Below are positions 47,647 to 58,851 of a DNA stretch of 64,000 nt, piece by piece. The position numbers and the translations under genes were made by a program. Within the stretch, counting starts at the first letter, position 1, and the number at the start of each line of letters is the position of its first letter. Location: assembly GCF_932294415.1 (NCBI RefSeq), contig NC_065544.1, forward strand, positions 23,349,351-23,413,350. Reading direction: 5' to 3'. This stretch comes from Quercus robur. Taxonomy: Eukaryota > Streptophyta > Magnoliopsida > Fagales > Fagaceae. Under the pieces are notes generated by a model. The model was not told where the DNA came from. It saw only the letters and a list, made by a program, of their open reading frames with translations, and ran no database searches.

Positions 47647-48996
47647 TCAGTGACTTGGTATGATTCTGCCTTTATAGCCCCTTACTATTATATACTTGTT
47701 TTCCTTACTAGTTGGTCTTGTACTTGGTACTAATGTATTATTTGTTGAATATTTTTTTGTCTATTGTAGGAGGATGGTAATTTATTTTGTAAAGAAGGCA
47801 GCATTTTGGAAATATTTTGGAAGCTTTTTGGACATAAAGCTTTTTGGACATATTGCTTTTCTAACTTGTAACAATACTCAACTGTCAATACTTATAGAAA
47901 AGAAATCTTAGTTCATAGGTTTTCTTTTCTATTAGTTATAGACTTATAAACTATAGAGTAGTCATTCAATGCTTTGGAAAAGCTATTTTTTGAAAATACC
48001 TATGGTATTTGATTGTTGTAATTAATTATATAGCTTGGAACTTTGTATAACTAGCAAGCTTTCTGCCTTATGGGTTACTGCCCAAAAAACTTGCAGTGAC
48101 TGCCTTTATGTTACTAAGTTTATATATCTGTTGGAATATTGCATTATAGGATTATTTGTTGTGATTTATTTTATTGCTGGAAAATTGGAAATATTATTTG
48201 TTGTGGACCTTGTGGTTTGCAGGATATATGGGTGTTGAGCAGTTTACTGCCTAGGAGTTTATTGTGTTGTTTAGCAGATTATATATTATTTTGTGTGTTT
48301 ATTTTTTGTTCTTAATGTGGGAAAGATTATGTATTGGGATTGATAGGTGCCTCTTGTTCCAGATCACAAGTAACTAAAAAATAAGGGACTTTTTGGTGTG
48401 TTGTGTTGATCACAGGTGATAAAAAGAATAAGCTTTATTTGGGCCTTTTGATTTGTCCTGATTGATGGCCCAATAGGTCTAGTTTTGTTAAGCTGTTTAT
48501 TGTATTGTTTAACAGATTATATTTTATTTTTTGTGTTTATTTTTTGTTCTTAATGTGGGAAAGATTATGTATTGGGTTCTTGTTCCAGATCATAAGTGAC
48601 TAAAAAATAAGAGACTTTTATAGGTGTGTTGTGTTGATCACAGGTGATAAAAAGAATAATGCTTTATTTGGGCCTTTTGATTTGTCCTGATTGATGGCTC
48701 AATAGGTTTAGTTTTGTTAAGCTGAAAGCTCTATTTAAAAATAAATTAAGTAAAAAGGCCCTAAAAAATGTATTTTCTGTAATTTTAACTCTGTCAAAAA
48801 GTCCGGCCCAATCTGAGGCCCAGACCCGTGAAACCGCTGACTCCGACCCGAACAACCCGATTACCCGATATGTCGGATCCGACCTGATATTCGGTCGAAT
48901 ACGGATCCCAAATTCAGGAAACCGATTCAGTCGGGTCGAGTTCGGTTTGGGCCCAAAACCGACCCGGCCCGACCCATGGACACCCCTACCTAGGGC

Positions 48997-49098
48997 TTCA
49001 TTTAGTTGGGGGATGGAAAAGTAGGGATATAGAAAATTGTGGAGCGATAAAAAAGATTTTCCTCATTCATGTTTGGTTGGGAGTGGAAAAGTAGAGAG

Positions 49099-49139
<41 letters not shown>

Positions 49140-49503
49140 AGAGTGAAGATAGAAAATAGAGTTTTTTTTTTTTTTTTTGAGGGGGGTAGAAAATATAGTT
49201 GGTATAAATTACTCTCATGCTCTCTTATTTTATTTAAAAAATATATTTTATAACTTAAGGAAAAAAAAATTATTGTTAGAATAAAAAAGAGAAAAAGAAA
49301 AGTAAAAAAGAATCAACACACATAGTTTTAGGGGGGAGGGGGGTGGGATAGATGGGTAATTTCTAACAAACCCCCTCTCCTCCCCATTTTCTCTCCGATT
49401 TGGAAAGCTGAATTTTGACAAGCCAAGGAGAAAACACCCTAGTCTCAAAATCCCCCTATTTTTCTCCTCTCTTTTCCATCCTCACAGATCACCAAACACT
49501 ACC
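48997..49503. mobile_element. Relative of the 15106-16230 TIR element
   Basis: The left end reads TTCATTTAGTTGGGGGATGG and the right end CCATCCTCACAGATCACC then AAACACTACC. GGATGGAAAA-type sequence and long A-runs lie inside. The hAT element landed exactly at its left edge. Boundaries are approximate. Confidence 0.45.
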
Positions 49504-50944
49504 TAAGTCTTTAAGCCAAGAGATAGTTTGGATCAATGGAAGATGAGCCTAGTTTCAATGTTTCATAGTGGAATCAATGAGGAATGATAGAACCACCTGT
49601 AACATTTGATATTTGGAATGAAAAATATAATCTTTTCCTTTAAAATAATGTCAAATAAGAACAATAAGTGAGGAATCGATTTGTTGTTCAAAGTAAACAT
49701 TACAAATATCTCATTGTTTAGGTGAATAATTATAATTAACCCTTTTATTTTTATGTTTAATGTATGAAAAGAGAAGATGTCTGTGAAAATTTTTTTTTCT
49801 ACAACTTAATCCATTTTTAATATGATTTCATGGCTGATCAAAATCAGCAAATTAATCTTGAATTTAAAATTTTAATCATAGAATTTTGTAGTTTGAATTG
49901 CAAATTACAAATATCTCCATGAGTTTTAGTAGAATAATCTCTGTATATAACTGGAATAGGATTCCTTGTGTCTCCTTTTCCTAAATCTCAAAAATTCACC
50001 TAAAATTTACTTAGCATTACCTCTATAAAAAATTTAGAAATGAGTAAATACCAATTAGTTTAACAAGTAAAATATCTCGTTCTTATAAAAATAAATTAAA
50101 ATAAAAAGTAAAAACTCTTGGTGTCAAATAAGGGGACTTGGATATAAATTCCACCTAAACTAAAAACTAATTGATGTCTTGATCTTATAATAAAAGGCAA
50201 TCATCACGGAGCAAATGCCAAAAATACAAATCTTATTGCATCTATATTAAAAAAAAATTAAAAGTAAGGACAAGTAAATAAAATCATAAAGTCTTTGATA
50301 TAGAACTATTTATTGTCCGTTTGTTTCGGCATAAAATGATTTTTGTCAAAAAATGTTTTCAATTGCAAACATTCTCAACGAAAACTTTTTTTTTCAATGA
50401 TTGTAATGGTATTAAGAACAATTGTCCTGGACTTATTGATAGGAGTCATCTTGTTGGAAAGAGCAGTAGCATCAACTACTACTTGGTTTGACTTCTTAAA
50501 ACTGAATGATGATTCCTTTGAAACAAATGAAACCCGGGGTTGATTTGAAACAAAGTAGTATTTCTTTGGCCTCTAATAGTAATAGTGGTGTTGATGCTAC
50601 TATTCATCTTGGTAAATTATAGCTTAGTACTTTCACTTGCATAAGATGAAAAAATGACATCAACTATGATTTAATTAATTGACATTATTAAACGCAAAAG
50701 TAGTTAAAAATAGTTATAAGGTATAATTTACCAAGAGAAATAGTTGTCTTGAGAAAATCTGGTATTAGAAAAGTGCTAACTAGGTTGGTAATCGGAACTA
50801 TGGTGCAGTTTGTCTAGGCATCTTTCTCTTGTCAATAGGCGCATCATTTGACTGATGCAACTGTACCAGCTAACTAGAGAACGAATTGAATAAAAGTAGA
50901 TGTAAACTACAGTCTCATTGCTAGGCAACCAAAGTGAAAGTTCA
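49504..50944. other. Intergenic, no gene seen
   Basis: AT-rich DNA without a recognisable frame. The only longer frame (50343-50543) has no domain and an unremarkable composition. Confidence 0.45.
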
Positions 50945-50949
50945 ATAAG

Positions 50950-51982
50950 TGTATAAAACACCTTGAACGTTTAGACCTTCAATTTACAAATTACCAATTC
51001 AAGCTTAATATCAAACAATTAATGTGTGGAAAATAAACATAAGCTTAATACAAAATTGATAAACAATCTAAACCAAATAAAATCACATCCACAGTAGAAA
51101 TTAAATGGAAAATATTAAGGGAAGAGAGATGCAAACACAAGGACAACACTCGATGTGTTATCGAAGAGGAAACCGAAGCCCTCGGCGTAAAACCTCTCCG
51201 CCGCCTTCCAAGCGGTAAACAATCTACTAAAGAATGTAGTTAGGATACATGAACAGCAGAAGACCTCCAAGCCTAATCTACCCAATGTACCTAAGCTCTC
51301 CAAGCTCCTACTCCAACGAGGTTACGTCGAACCTATTTCTTCTTTAGCTTACCGGATTCCGCTACTTGACCATAGCATCTAACAATATGAAATTGGTCCC
51401 TTCTTAACTGCTTCCTAAACACCAAATGGCCTCCTCACAGATATGGGTATGGTGAGAAAAAGTTTTGATAATGTACCTCTTAAGGATTTGACAATGGAGA
51501 GGAAGAGAGTAGAGGAAGTTGAAGAGTCTCTATGTGAAGATTGTGTATGAATCAATCTTGTTTTTCTCTAGGATTTCTCTCTCAAAATTCTCTCTAGAAA
51601 CTCTCTGAATATTGTTGGTATAAGGGTATATATATAGTAAGGTGAGAAGGAATGTGAAAAGTCAGTTTTTCCCAAACAGGGAGTTCTGGCAACTTGACCT
51701 CACGACTGGGTTGAGTCGCAAGTTCAAGCCGCGAGCTAATGGCCTGGCCAGCTTGTGACTTTTGTCCTCTAGTGCAATAGCTAGCGTGGCTCTTCAGTTT
51801 CTGGCATGCTTGGCACGTGTGCAATTTCTGGCGGCTTGTAAGCCGCGAGCCACCCGCAAGATCCAGTCGCGAGTCCCTGCTTCTTTTCACACTCTCTCAC
51901 ACACTATCCTTACATGATTCCCAACTAAATGCAGGGTTACTAATTGCTAAAATACAAGCAAATTTGGCACGGAATAAAGCCA
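50950..51982 (-). mobile_element. Solo LTR, minus orientation
   Basis: The 1033-bp segment starts TGTATAAAACACC and ends GGAATAAAGCCA, with perfect 5-bp duplications ATAAG (50945-50949 and 51983-51987). On the minus strand a CTATATATATACCC box (about 51627-51640) would be its TATA element. It is richer in GC than its surroundings at 51130-51330 and 51690-51890. No internal domain is left. Confidence 0.8.
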
Positions 51983-52363
51983 ATAAGATGGTTGATAAAA
52001 TTCAACCTTACACAAAGAAATATCAGTTATCTGTTGGAAGTTGTCTAAAATCTTGTAACCATAACCCATAAAGACATTTTGTGGTACAATAGTTTCCAGG
52101 CTTCTAACTTTGTTTGGATTAAAGGCAAAAACAACTTCCATATAGTAGAAAAGGCTAAGTCTGCAAAAAGTATTACCTATTTTCTCTTCCTTTCTTAACT
52201 TAGTTTACACGAGAGCTTCCACTAACATTTCAAAACATCCTAGTATAATGCAAGTGAAGGTTTTGTATATATATTGTTTGGACCTGATAAATAAACAAAT
52301 TGTTAATGGTTCACGCTTGCATCAAATTGTATCCACTTGAAGTGGCCAAAATTATATTGTGTA

Positions 52364-52578
52364 ACTTGCAGATGCTTGCCGGTGGAAATGGGATTGGGGA
52401 ATACAAGAAAAAGCTTGAATTACTATTGATACAATCTGATCACATCCCATCTTCCAACTCAATAAGCACAACTAATGAACAGAAGAAGAACATACTTGAC
52501 TCTTATATTAGCATAACACTATATCTAAAAGGGAATTACAAAAGTACTTGGGTAAATATCATACCTCAAATTTTGTAA
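52364..52578 (+). other. Exon-like frame, unrecognised
   Basis: GTGTAACTTGCAG, a good splice acceptor, precedes MLAGGNGIGEYKKKLELL, with NSISTTNEQKKNILDSYI further on. Composition looks protein-like, but no partner exon or family is recognised. It may be a fragment of a lost gene or chance. Confidence 0.2.
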
Positions 52579-52710
52579 CTTGAGGATTAAAATGCCATAT
52601 TCAAACAAAAAGTTTGAAGGCAGAATACCAAAAAATAAACTGTACCAAGTCAAGTACATGATAAGTGGAAAAATGAGATGAAAAAAAATTGTAACTAAGA
52701 AATCTAAAGC

Positions 52711-53758
52711 TTAACAAGGGCCAAGCAGGGTCTTTGGTTGACTCTGAAAGGACCAAGGCTGTATGATGTCGGCTGCCTTGAGTCAATTCTTCTTCGCCAC
52801 TGTTTGCCACCCAGAGCCAAAGATGTAGGAGATGCCGCTATCCAACTTCCACTTCTTCAATATGATGGTTGAATCTGCAAGGCTGGGCTCGATCAAGGGG
52901 ACTTGCATTCCTTTGCAACTGGTGCTATTTGGTTCTCTTTGCTCTTGGTCCTCCTGCGCGAGAAAGTCAGCCCTCATCTGACCCTTTGGAATGGAAAGCC
53001 GAGCAGAGGAAGAGTCCATGTCAGTTAGGGACAACTGCTTCTGGATAACAAGCTTCAAATCCTGACCTTTGAGTTCATCGATTTTGTGTTTGAATTGGAT
53101 GGACAAGACAGGTGGTGAGTCAGGACCCGCTTGCTGAATGACTCTGGATGTGGGTGTGAGGTTGATCCTCTGCCTCTTGGGTTTGGGTATGGGAGACTTT
53201 TCTTTAGATAGCACTGTTGCAACGTAGTTAGGAATGGCAATGGGTGTGGCAGAAGAGCTTCCCAAATGATGGGTTTTCTTTGGTGGAATGATTTTGAGCC
53301 GTGGGACTATCTTGGGTGTCTGGTTCTGGATCTTCTTGTAGTAGAGAAGCTTTCAATTCCGGACCTGCAGTGGTAGTGGATTGAGAAAACCTCTTCCTTT
53401 TGATGTTCAAATTTGGAAATTGGGAATTGGAATGAGGTTTAGAAGAACCAGGATTCGATCTTTTGTGGTGGGCACCCCAGGTGAGTCCGAAATGATATTG
53501 GAGCTTCTTCTCTTCCAAAGGAGTGTCATCGTTTTCTGTGACCAGTGGCAGTGGCAGTGGCAAAGGAGTTTGATCTGATGTGTTGGCGAGGCAGTGAAAT
53601 AGAATGAGTTTCATCAAAACCCTTTGACTGGGCAAGTCCATTGCATCTTTTCCCCTCTCTGGCATGAAATCTTTAAGCAGTACATCCAAATCGAATGACC
53701 CAACATCAAAAAGTAATCTCTTAGGAGATGAATGAGAGTCGGAACAAGTCTCCATCAT
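52711..53758 (-). pseudogene. B3-domain (DUF313-type) gene, frameshifted and with an early stop
   Basis: The start codon is at 53756-53758 (MMETCSDSHSSPKR). The first frame runs to 53228 and the second covers 53265-52783 in another register, so an indel of one or two bases must lie near 53265-53330. The second frame ends in a B3-like fold: VIQKQLSLTDMDSSSARLS, IPKGQMRADFL, then LKKWKLDSGISYIFGSGWQ. TGA at 52783-52785 follows VAKKN, where the family continues. Reading through gives LKAADIIQPWSF, the expected last part of the domain, to a stop at 52711. Such proteins resemble the At2g24670/At1g05920 group of plant B3 DNA-binding proteins. Two lesions make this copy a likely pseudogene; a sequencing error could explain one of them. 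Confidence 0.7.
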
Positions 53759-54123
53759 TGTAAAATCAAACGATTCTCTTCTCTGTGAGTTTCAGAGATA
53801 GAAACACAATAAAGAAAGCAAAACAAAAAACAGAGAGAGAGGGAGAAGGGTTTCCTGTTGGATAGGAGAATGGTAAGTAATTCAAGAAATTGTAATAGTA
53901 AGTCTTTCTCTGAGTCTGAGAATGAAGGTTTTATAATTCAAAAAACCCAAATCCTAAAAATAACTAACGACTAGTTGAGAGTTGGGATTGCTTTGCATTT
54001 GAGTCAGCCTCTCGATTGAGAGTTCGGAGAGAACAAAACAGAGAGTGAGTCTGAGAGTCTGAGAGTGAAGGATCTATAATTATACTAACGGCTAGTAGAA
54101 TTGATAGAACAGAGCAGAACAGA
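53759..54123. other. Upstream flank of the B3 pseudogene
   Basis: Probable leader and promoter of the minus-strand B3 gene. Two related stretches (TCTGAGTCTGAGAATGAAGG near 53911 and TCTGAGAGTCTGAGAGTG near 54051) form an imperfect repeat of about 140 bp, both followed by AACGACTAG/AACGGCTAG. No gene seen. Confidence 0.4.
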
Positions 54124-54132
54124 GGGATTTAT

Positions 54133-54665
54133 GGCCAAAATGGCCCATTAGCATTAATTTTTGAAATATTTAGCAACAGAGCACTGTTTCGGAAATAATT
54201 AGGGAAATACCACTTTTTCTGGTACTCGAGCTTGGTGAGCTCGAGTACCATGTTTTTTTAATCCACCGTCGCCCCATATTCAAGGAGCCCTATAGTGGCG
54301 TTTTTAAGCCCTATAGTGACGTTTTCGGACCCTATAGCGGCGTTTTTAAGCCCCTATACCAAGTTAAAGGGCCCTATAGTGACGTTTTCGGGCCCTATAG
54401 CGGCGTTTTCCTGCAAAAAAATTTTTATAAGTCCCCATAACAGGTTCAAGGGGCCCTATAGTGGCGTTTTTAAGCCCTATAGTGACGTTTTCGGGCCCTA
54501 TAGCGGCGTTTTTTTTTTTTTGAGAAGATGTTTGACCAATGAAAAGATGGTACTCGAGCTCACCATGCTCGAGTACCAGAAAAAGTGGTATTTCTCTAAT
54601 TATTTCCGAAACAGTGCTCTGTTGCTAAATATTTCAAAAATTAATGCTAATGGACCATTTTGGCC
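54133..54665. mobile_element. Mutator-like MITE with CTATAGTG repeats
   Basis: The 533-bp element is flanked by perfect 9-bp duplications GGGATTTAT (54124-54132 and 54666-54674). It begins GGCCAAAATGGCCCATTAGC, and the right end is its near complement. The inverted arms run about 125 bp and contain palindromes around GGTACTCGAGC / GCTCGAGTACC. The core (54286-54510) holds about eight units of CCCTATAGTGGCG, CCCTATAGTGACG or CCCTATAGCGGCG, spaced by TTTTTAAG or TTTTCGGG. No coding capacity. Third member of the family at 2148-2551 and 31356-32101. Confidence 0.88.
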
Positions 54666-54864
54666 GGGATTTATTATAATTCAAAACCCAAACCAAACCC
54701 AATCCATAATTCAAGCCCAACTCTCAAACCCTCCAATCCCCTAACCAAACCTCCAGCCCACTTCAAAATCAACCCAAACCCAACAAATAAAACCAATCAG
54801 GCCTCTTCCCATTTTAAAAACAAAACCCATCAATCATTGCACTTTTCAAAATTATATTTTCAAC

Positions 54865-55085
54865 TTCAACTTTCACAAAATTACATTTTTAACCCCAAAT
54901 CTCTTCACCGTTTACATTTTGACCCCTAATTTTTCAAAAAATTAAACTTTGATCCCTTTACTTTTAATAAATTTACATCTTTGACCCCCAAACTTTGTAA
55001 ATAGCATTTTTTTACCCCAAAACTTTCATGAAATCATAAAATGACCCCCAAAATTTCAAAAATTGCACAAATGCCCTTAAAGTCA
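54865..55085. repeat. Degenerate minisatellite, ~31-bp unit
   Basis: About seven imperfect copies of a unit like AAATTACATTTTTGACCCCC followed by AAACTTT. It is adjacent to CCAAACCC-rich simple sequence (54675-54800). Confidence 0.7.
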
Positions 55086-55089
55086 CAAA

Positions 55090-57820
55090 AATGAAAAATC
55101 CCTTTTCAATCTCTTTTTGTGACAAAATAAAATTTTTCATTTGGAAATAATAAAATTGTTAAATGATTTTATTATTAGACTTTATAGGAATTTAACATTT
55201 GTATTCTTGTTATTTTTTTGTGTCCTTTTGCATGAGATAAAATACTTTGGGAAAAAGAATTGCAAGATTGCATTTGTTAGCACTTAGGCTATGCTGTGGA
55301 GTGAAGTAAGTTTTACTTATTCATCTGCAGTTTACCTTCCTAATCAATGCCATGTGAGCACATGCTTAGCCATGTCTTTTTTATCTTGCCTTCTGGAAAA
55401 AGTTACATATCTATGCATTTTGCATATATCTACATGCTCACATGTTATCTAGGATAAATCACATGTCATCCCGGATAGATCACATGTCATCTTAGGATAG
55501 GTTTGCTTCCTTTTTTTGCACATACACATGCATAACATCCATTCTTTTTAAAACCAAACAACAAGTATTTTAGTTGTCATTTCAATGTTGAGATTTAAGA
55601 TTAAATTCAAAACAAGTTACTATCACTTTGGATAGATGTTATGGGGTGTCAAACAAACTATTTCATTCATGAAGAAGTATAGGGAAAAAAAGATGTTATC
55701 GTGATTAAAGTTTCCACAAGTTGGGTTCAATCGGATTGCTCAGCAACCTGCACCGAACCCAAATTTATTAGGTTTTAAAAACTAAGACCCACTTCCAATC
55801 ATTAGAACATGAATTGCCAATCAAAAAGCCATCTAATTTTCAATTGTTAAATTGGTTGAATTTGTCATCCTCGTTATGCGCCTGACGCATAAGAGATTTT
55901 TCCAGCAGGATGGACGTTGCAGCAATTCATTCAAATTAGGGGATTAATTGACCAATCAAAAATTCTAGGAGGAACATTGTAATTCGGATGAAAGGTTATG
56001 GGGAAAAAGAATTTACCATAAAATTAATCTGGAAGATGCAATAGTATGCTATAACTAAATATTCTCATGGGAGGAGAAAATTATTAAACTGGAGGCTTTC
56101 AGATTACTGTTGCTAAGTAAAGATCTCATCTCCACCAGCTTCGTGTGGATAAATAGGGGGCTAAATGCGCGTGTTGTGGGCGTTTATTGTGTCTATTTTC
56201 TCCAAGAATTTCTCAAACTGAGGAAGGGTAATATATTTTGTAGTCTTTTGTTTTAATAAGAATATAATTTTTTTTTTCCACGGAACACAGCCCTTCCACT
56301 CATGCAAGTCTGACGAGTTTGAAGGGATTATAGTGCATAGAAAAAACCATTCTTCTGTGCAACTCTTCCAAGAATACTTTGCCCATACAATTGAATTAGT
56401 CCATGAACTGACAGATTAGTATACCAACAATTTGCTAGCAGCAACATTTACCCAAAATCACAACATGAGGAGAAAAGAAGTGTAACAGTCCCTTTTGAAA
56501 CAATCGGGTGGTGGACTACTGGACTCAATAGATTTGAAAGACGTGCCGTAAACCCAAAGGCTTTAGTTCCATCCAGCACACTATTGGTCCATGAAGTTTT
56601 CAAGGTGTATCATGAATAGGGGATGGAATAATCAAACCAAAAGACACCACTTCCTTATATGTAATTGGGAAAAAAATAACTGCAACAAAGTGGGAATAGA
56701 AAAATTAGGATGCCCTCCATCCGGGATAGTAGCTTTTGGCTTTTGCTTGTACCATTAATTTTACCATCGTGAGCAAAGGAAGCAAGTTGTTATCCCTAAG
56801 AACTGTATTTACTAACTGTGATGTGAACCATTTGACTATGTTTTGGCAATATTAGAATTTTTAATCTAGATGGGTAACTTAATTTTGCTTCAATTAAATG
56901 TTTTATAGTTCCCTCGTCTCAACAGGATATACTTTTGATGCCAATCAAGTAAGGCTGATTCTTGAAGAGCTCAGCCAATTTACAAAGTTCCATACCTGCC
57001 TACCATTCAAAACTTTAGGGAAGGGTCAAGGTGTATTGATTTGATCTAGCTCGACACAGAAATTATATACATCAAAGTTTATTTCAAATTGCTAATAATT
57101 TGTCAACGCTGCTCCAATAGGAATTCCACAATATGCAAATTTATACAAATTTTGAACGCCAATGATCTATTTAGAAGAATTTAGCTCTTTATGTGAATGC
57201 ATTAAGAAATAGTGGATAAAATTCCAAGCAGAATTTTCTTGTTTTTTTTTTATCTTATTTTCAATCAAGTTTTTATTTATCGATCAATAAAAATAAAAAA
57301 TAAAAATTCCAATCAGAATTCATTACCTAGGATAGGTGCCCAGCATGAGGGGATATCTTATGTCAATGGGTGCATGCAACATCTCTCATATACATGTGAG
57401 GTCCACATGTGCAGATCCCAAGTACATGTGAAGCGTTTGTTGCATACACCTGTGGCATAAGATAATCAGCTCTTTACATATTTTACATTATGATTGATCA
57501 GGTTGGGAACCTACTAGGTCAAAATGTTTAAATATCAAAAACATCATTTACCAATTAAACATTCATGCCATCTAATGTTATTCACTGGAAATGTTGCAAC
57601 TTGCAAATACATGGGCAGAAGATTTTTTTTTTTTTTTTTTCCCAGGCTTCTCAATTATATTTATTCTTCATTTCAATTATCATATTAAAGTAATGTTCTA
57701 AAAAATTCCACACCCAACAAAAAAAAAAAAAAAAAAAAAATCATAGTTCACTACACAGACATTATACTCCCAAAGTTGTTCACTAAAAAACATTAAGCAC
57801 AAAGTTATTCAGTAAAACAT
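55090..57820. other. Intergenic, no gene seen
   Basis: About 2.7 kb of AT-rich DNA with no convincing frame on either strand. A small palindrome ATGCGCCTGACGCAT lies near 55875. Short frames such as 57212-57460 look random. Confidence 0.45.
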
Positions 57821-58512
57821 TTTTGGTGGGTGTTTAGTTGGAGAGAGGTGAAGGAAAAAAATTGATAGAGCCCAAATATTTTCTCCCCAGGCCCACCAAA
57901 ATGTTCTTTCCAAAATTGGGAGAAAACTTGCATTTTTCCTAGATTAACAAAAATGCCCATGTGCTAGTGATTTTTGGTGGGTGTTTGGTTGGAGAGAGGT
58001 GAAGGAAAAAAATTGATAGAGCCCAAATATTTTCTCCCCAAACCCACCAAAATGTTCTTTCCAAAATTGGGACAAAAATGCCCATGTGCAAGTGGCACAC
58101 TTGCACTTGCACATGGGCTTCGTCCTCCTTTTTTTTTTTGCATTCCTAGAAGTTGCCTTCACTTCTTCTTCTTTTTTTCCCCTAGGGGCTAGGCACGATA
58201 GTTGTTTTGTTTTTCTTCTTTATTTTTATTTTTATTTAACTAGACGTGATTTTTTTTTTTTTATAATAAATTTGGGTGATTGGTTTTTTCTTTTTCTTTT
58301 TTCACTTTTTTTGTTTTAATTGGGCATCATTTTTTAACAAAGGGTATATGAGTAAATTTATACAAACTCACTTTTTCCATCCCTCTACTTTTTCATTCCC
58401 AACCAAACAAAAATTAGAGAAATTAAAAATTTTTCTATCCTCCCACTTTTCCATCCTCCTACCATTTTTTATCCTCTCACTTTTCCACCCCTCCAACCAA
58501 ACACACCCTAAT
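57821..58512. mobile_element. Non-autonomous TIR element with duplicated left end
   Basis: The left end carries GGGTGTTTAGTTGGAGAG and the right end CTCCAACCAAACACACCC, an inverted pair. The first ~140 bp are repeated with a 151-bp offset (from 57821 and from 57972). The right third (58370-58512) is the complement of the GGATGGAAAA-type ends seen at 15106 and 48997, so the three elements are one family. Confidence 0.6.
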
Positions 58513-58851
58513 TGAAGCATGCTTGGAGCAGCAAAAATAAAAAGAATTCTTTTGTACATGGAGTACAAAACAGAAAATGAATAACCAAAAACTGCATGAC
58601 CTAAGGTTCCATGCAAAATTGAACAAGAGAACAGGATTGATACAAATCGTTAATTTTGATTTCCACTCTAAAAAGAATCATATTTCAATGAGCTTTGTTT
58701 CACTAATGCAATGGTAAAACAGAGCTAAAGCTATTAAAGATAACAGCTAAAAATGAAAATTTTCTCTGAGATAAAATTATGAGCTCAACAATGTCCTCTA
58801 GGAGGAAAACGTACAACAGGGAAGGCCATTTACTTACATTGAAATTAAAAA

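Larger units (their letters stand above)
42945..48988 (+). mobile_element. Apparently complete hAT transposon
   Basis: The 6044-bp element is flanked by perfect 8-bp duplications CCTAGGGC (42937-42944 and 48989-48996). The ends are inverted: TAGGGGTGTCCAAAGACCCG at the left and TAGGGGTGTCCATGGGTCGG on the other strand at the right, with the first 12 bases identical. GC-rich CCCGAACC/CCCGACCC-type repeats lie next to both ends. It carries an open transposase frame (45300-47646) behind a leader whose exon-intron unit is duplicated (43820-44430). Perfect duplications, intact ends and an open frame suggest a young, perhaps still active, autonomous element. Confidence 0.92.

Noticed and set aside
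55860..55900. The palindrome ATGCGCCTGACGCAT as a regulatory site
   Set aside because: It is isolated, short, not next to a gene, and not repeated in the window.
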